Of a stretch of 64,000 bases of DNA, positions 61,834 through 64,000 are shown piece after piece. Both the position numbers and the translations under genes were made by a program. This stretch comes from Burkholderiaceae bacterium (GTDB lineage Bacteria > Pseudomonadota > Gammaproteobacteria > Burkholderiales > Burkholderiaceae_C), in contig CP126124.1 of assembly GCA_030123545.1 (NCBI GenBank), positions 1 through 64,000 on the forward strand, given 5' to 3'. The notes beneath the pieces were generated by a model. That model ran no database searches. It saw nothing but the letters and a program-made list of their open reading frames with translations, and was not told the DNA's origin. Numbering within the stretch: the first letter of the stretch is position 1; every line of letters starts with the position of its first letter.

Positions 61834-64000
<2,167 letters not shown>

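Overview
The window is GC-rich chromosomal DNA from a betaproteobacterium of the order Burkholderiales, most likely Comamonadaceae. Four things point there: the 5' end and leader of the 16S gene, a Uup/PriA/Rep/HemE/RsmB/RpoC gene set of betaproteobacterial type, the NtrY plus AAA-less response regulator next to tRNA-Phe, and a family of 17-nt AT-rich inverted repeats scattered through genes and spacers. No species can be named from the sequence alone.

Layout. 1-740: start of an rRNA operon (16S on the minus strand) with its leader and promoter. 743-19.5 kb: housekeeping and small-molecule genes, namely the ABC-F ATPase uup, a MocR regulator divergent from a DMT exporter and an aminotransferase, phzF-like, VOC and threonine-dehydratase-like genes, a phosphatase, marC, a second DMT exporter, creatininase, alaX, a DsbD/ScsB-type thiol reductase, a CoA-binding protein, hemE and priA (two DnaA boxes lie upstream of priA). 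19.9-24.1 kb: PAP2 phosphatase and rep helicase. A small islet with a 75-aa protein and an AbiEii-like nucleotidyltransferase sits exactly behind rep and is followed by a second, orphan copy of the rep C-terminal codons. 24.2-28.8 kb: a complete branched-chain amino-acid-type ABC transporter with a divergent binding protein. 29-33.6 kb: TauE/SafE exporter and a fused indolepyruvate:ferredoxin oxidoreductase. 33.8-40.8 kb: a minus-strand aromatic-catabolism-type operon (MBL-fold protein, FAD monooxygenase, DUF2783, fumarylacetoacetase, MHS-type MFS transporter) behind a good sigma-70 promoter, with an IclR regulator upstream. 40.9-43.7 kb: cadA/cadR metal efflux with a classical 19-bp-spacer MerR-type promoter. 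43.8-44.7 kb: a second-type infA operon with an RRM protein. 56.1-64 kb: tRNA-Phe, ntrX-like, ntrY, DUF4390, rsmB, a LemA-like gene and the 3' two thirds of rpoC.

45.2-56.0 kb is an accessory island next to the 3' end of tRNA-Phe. It holds an AbiE (type IV) toxin-antitoxin pair, a lipase_3-type repeat exoprotein gene whose 3' end is cut off exactly where abiEii ends, a membrane-anchored WD40 gene broken by an IS1380-family element, a second copy of that IS in opposite orientation, and a tyrosine-integrase gene. The integrase gene is interrupted at its third codon by the second IS copy and is fused in frame, further down, to a 5'-truncated glycosyltransferase. Removing either IS copy together with one target-site copy restores the reading frame. 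The tRNA-Phe acceptor stem carries a C5:A68 mismatch, as expected if its 3' half was supplied by an integrated element.

The most unusual items are the 17-nt repeat family (13 copies noted, six inside genes and all six read in the same codon phase), the rep-tail duplication around the AbiEii islet, the integrase-glycosyltransferase chimera, and the WD40 plus lipase operon.
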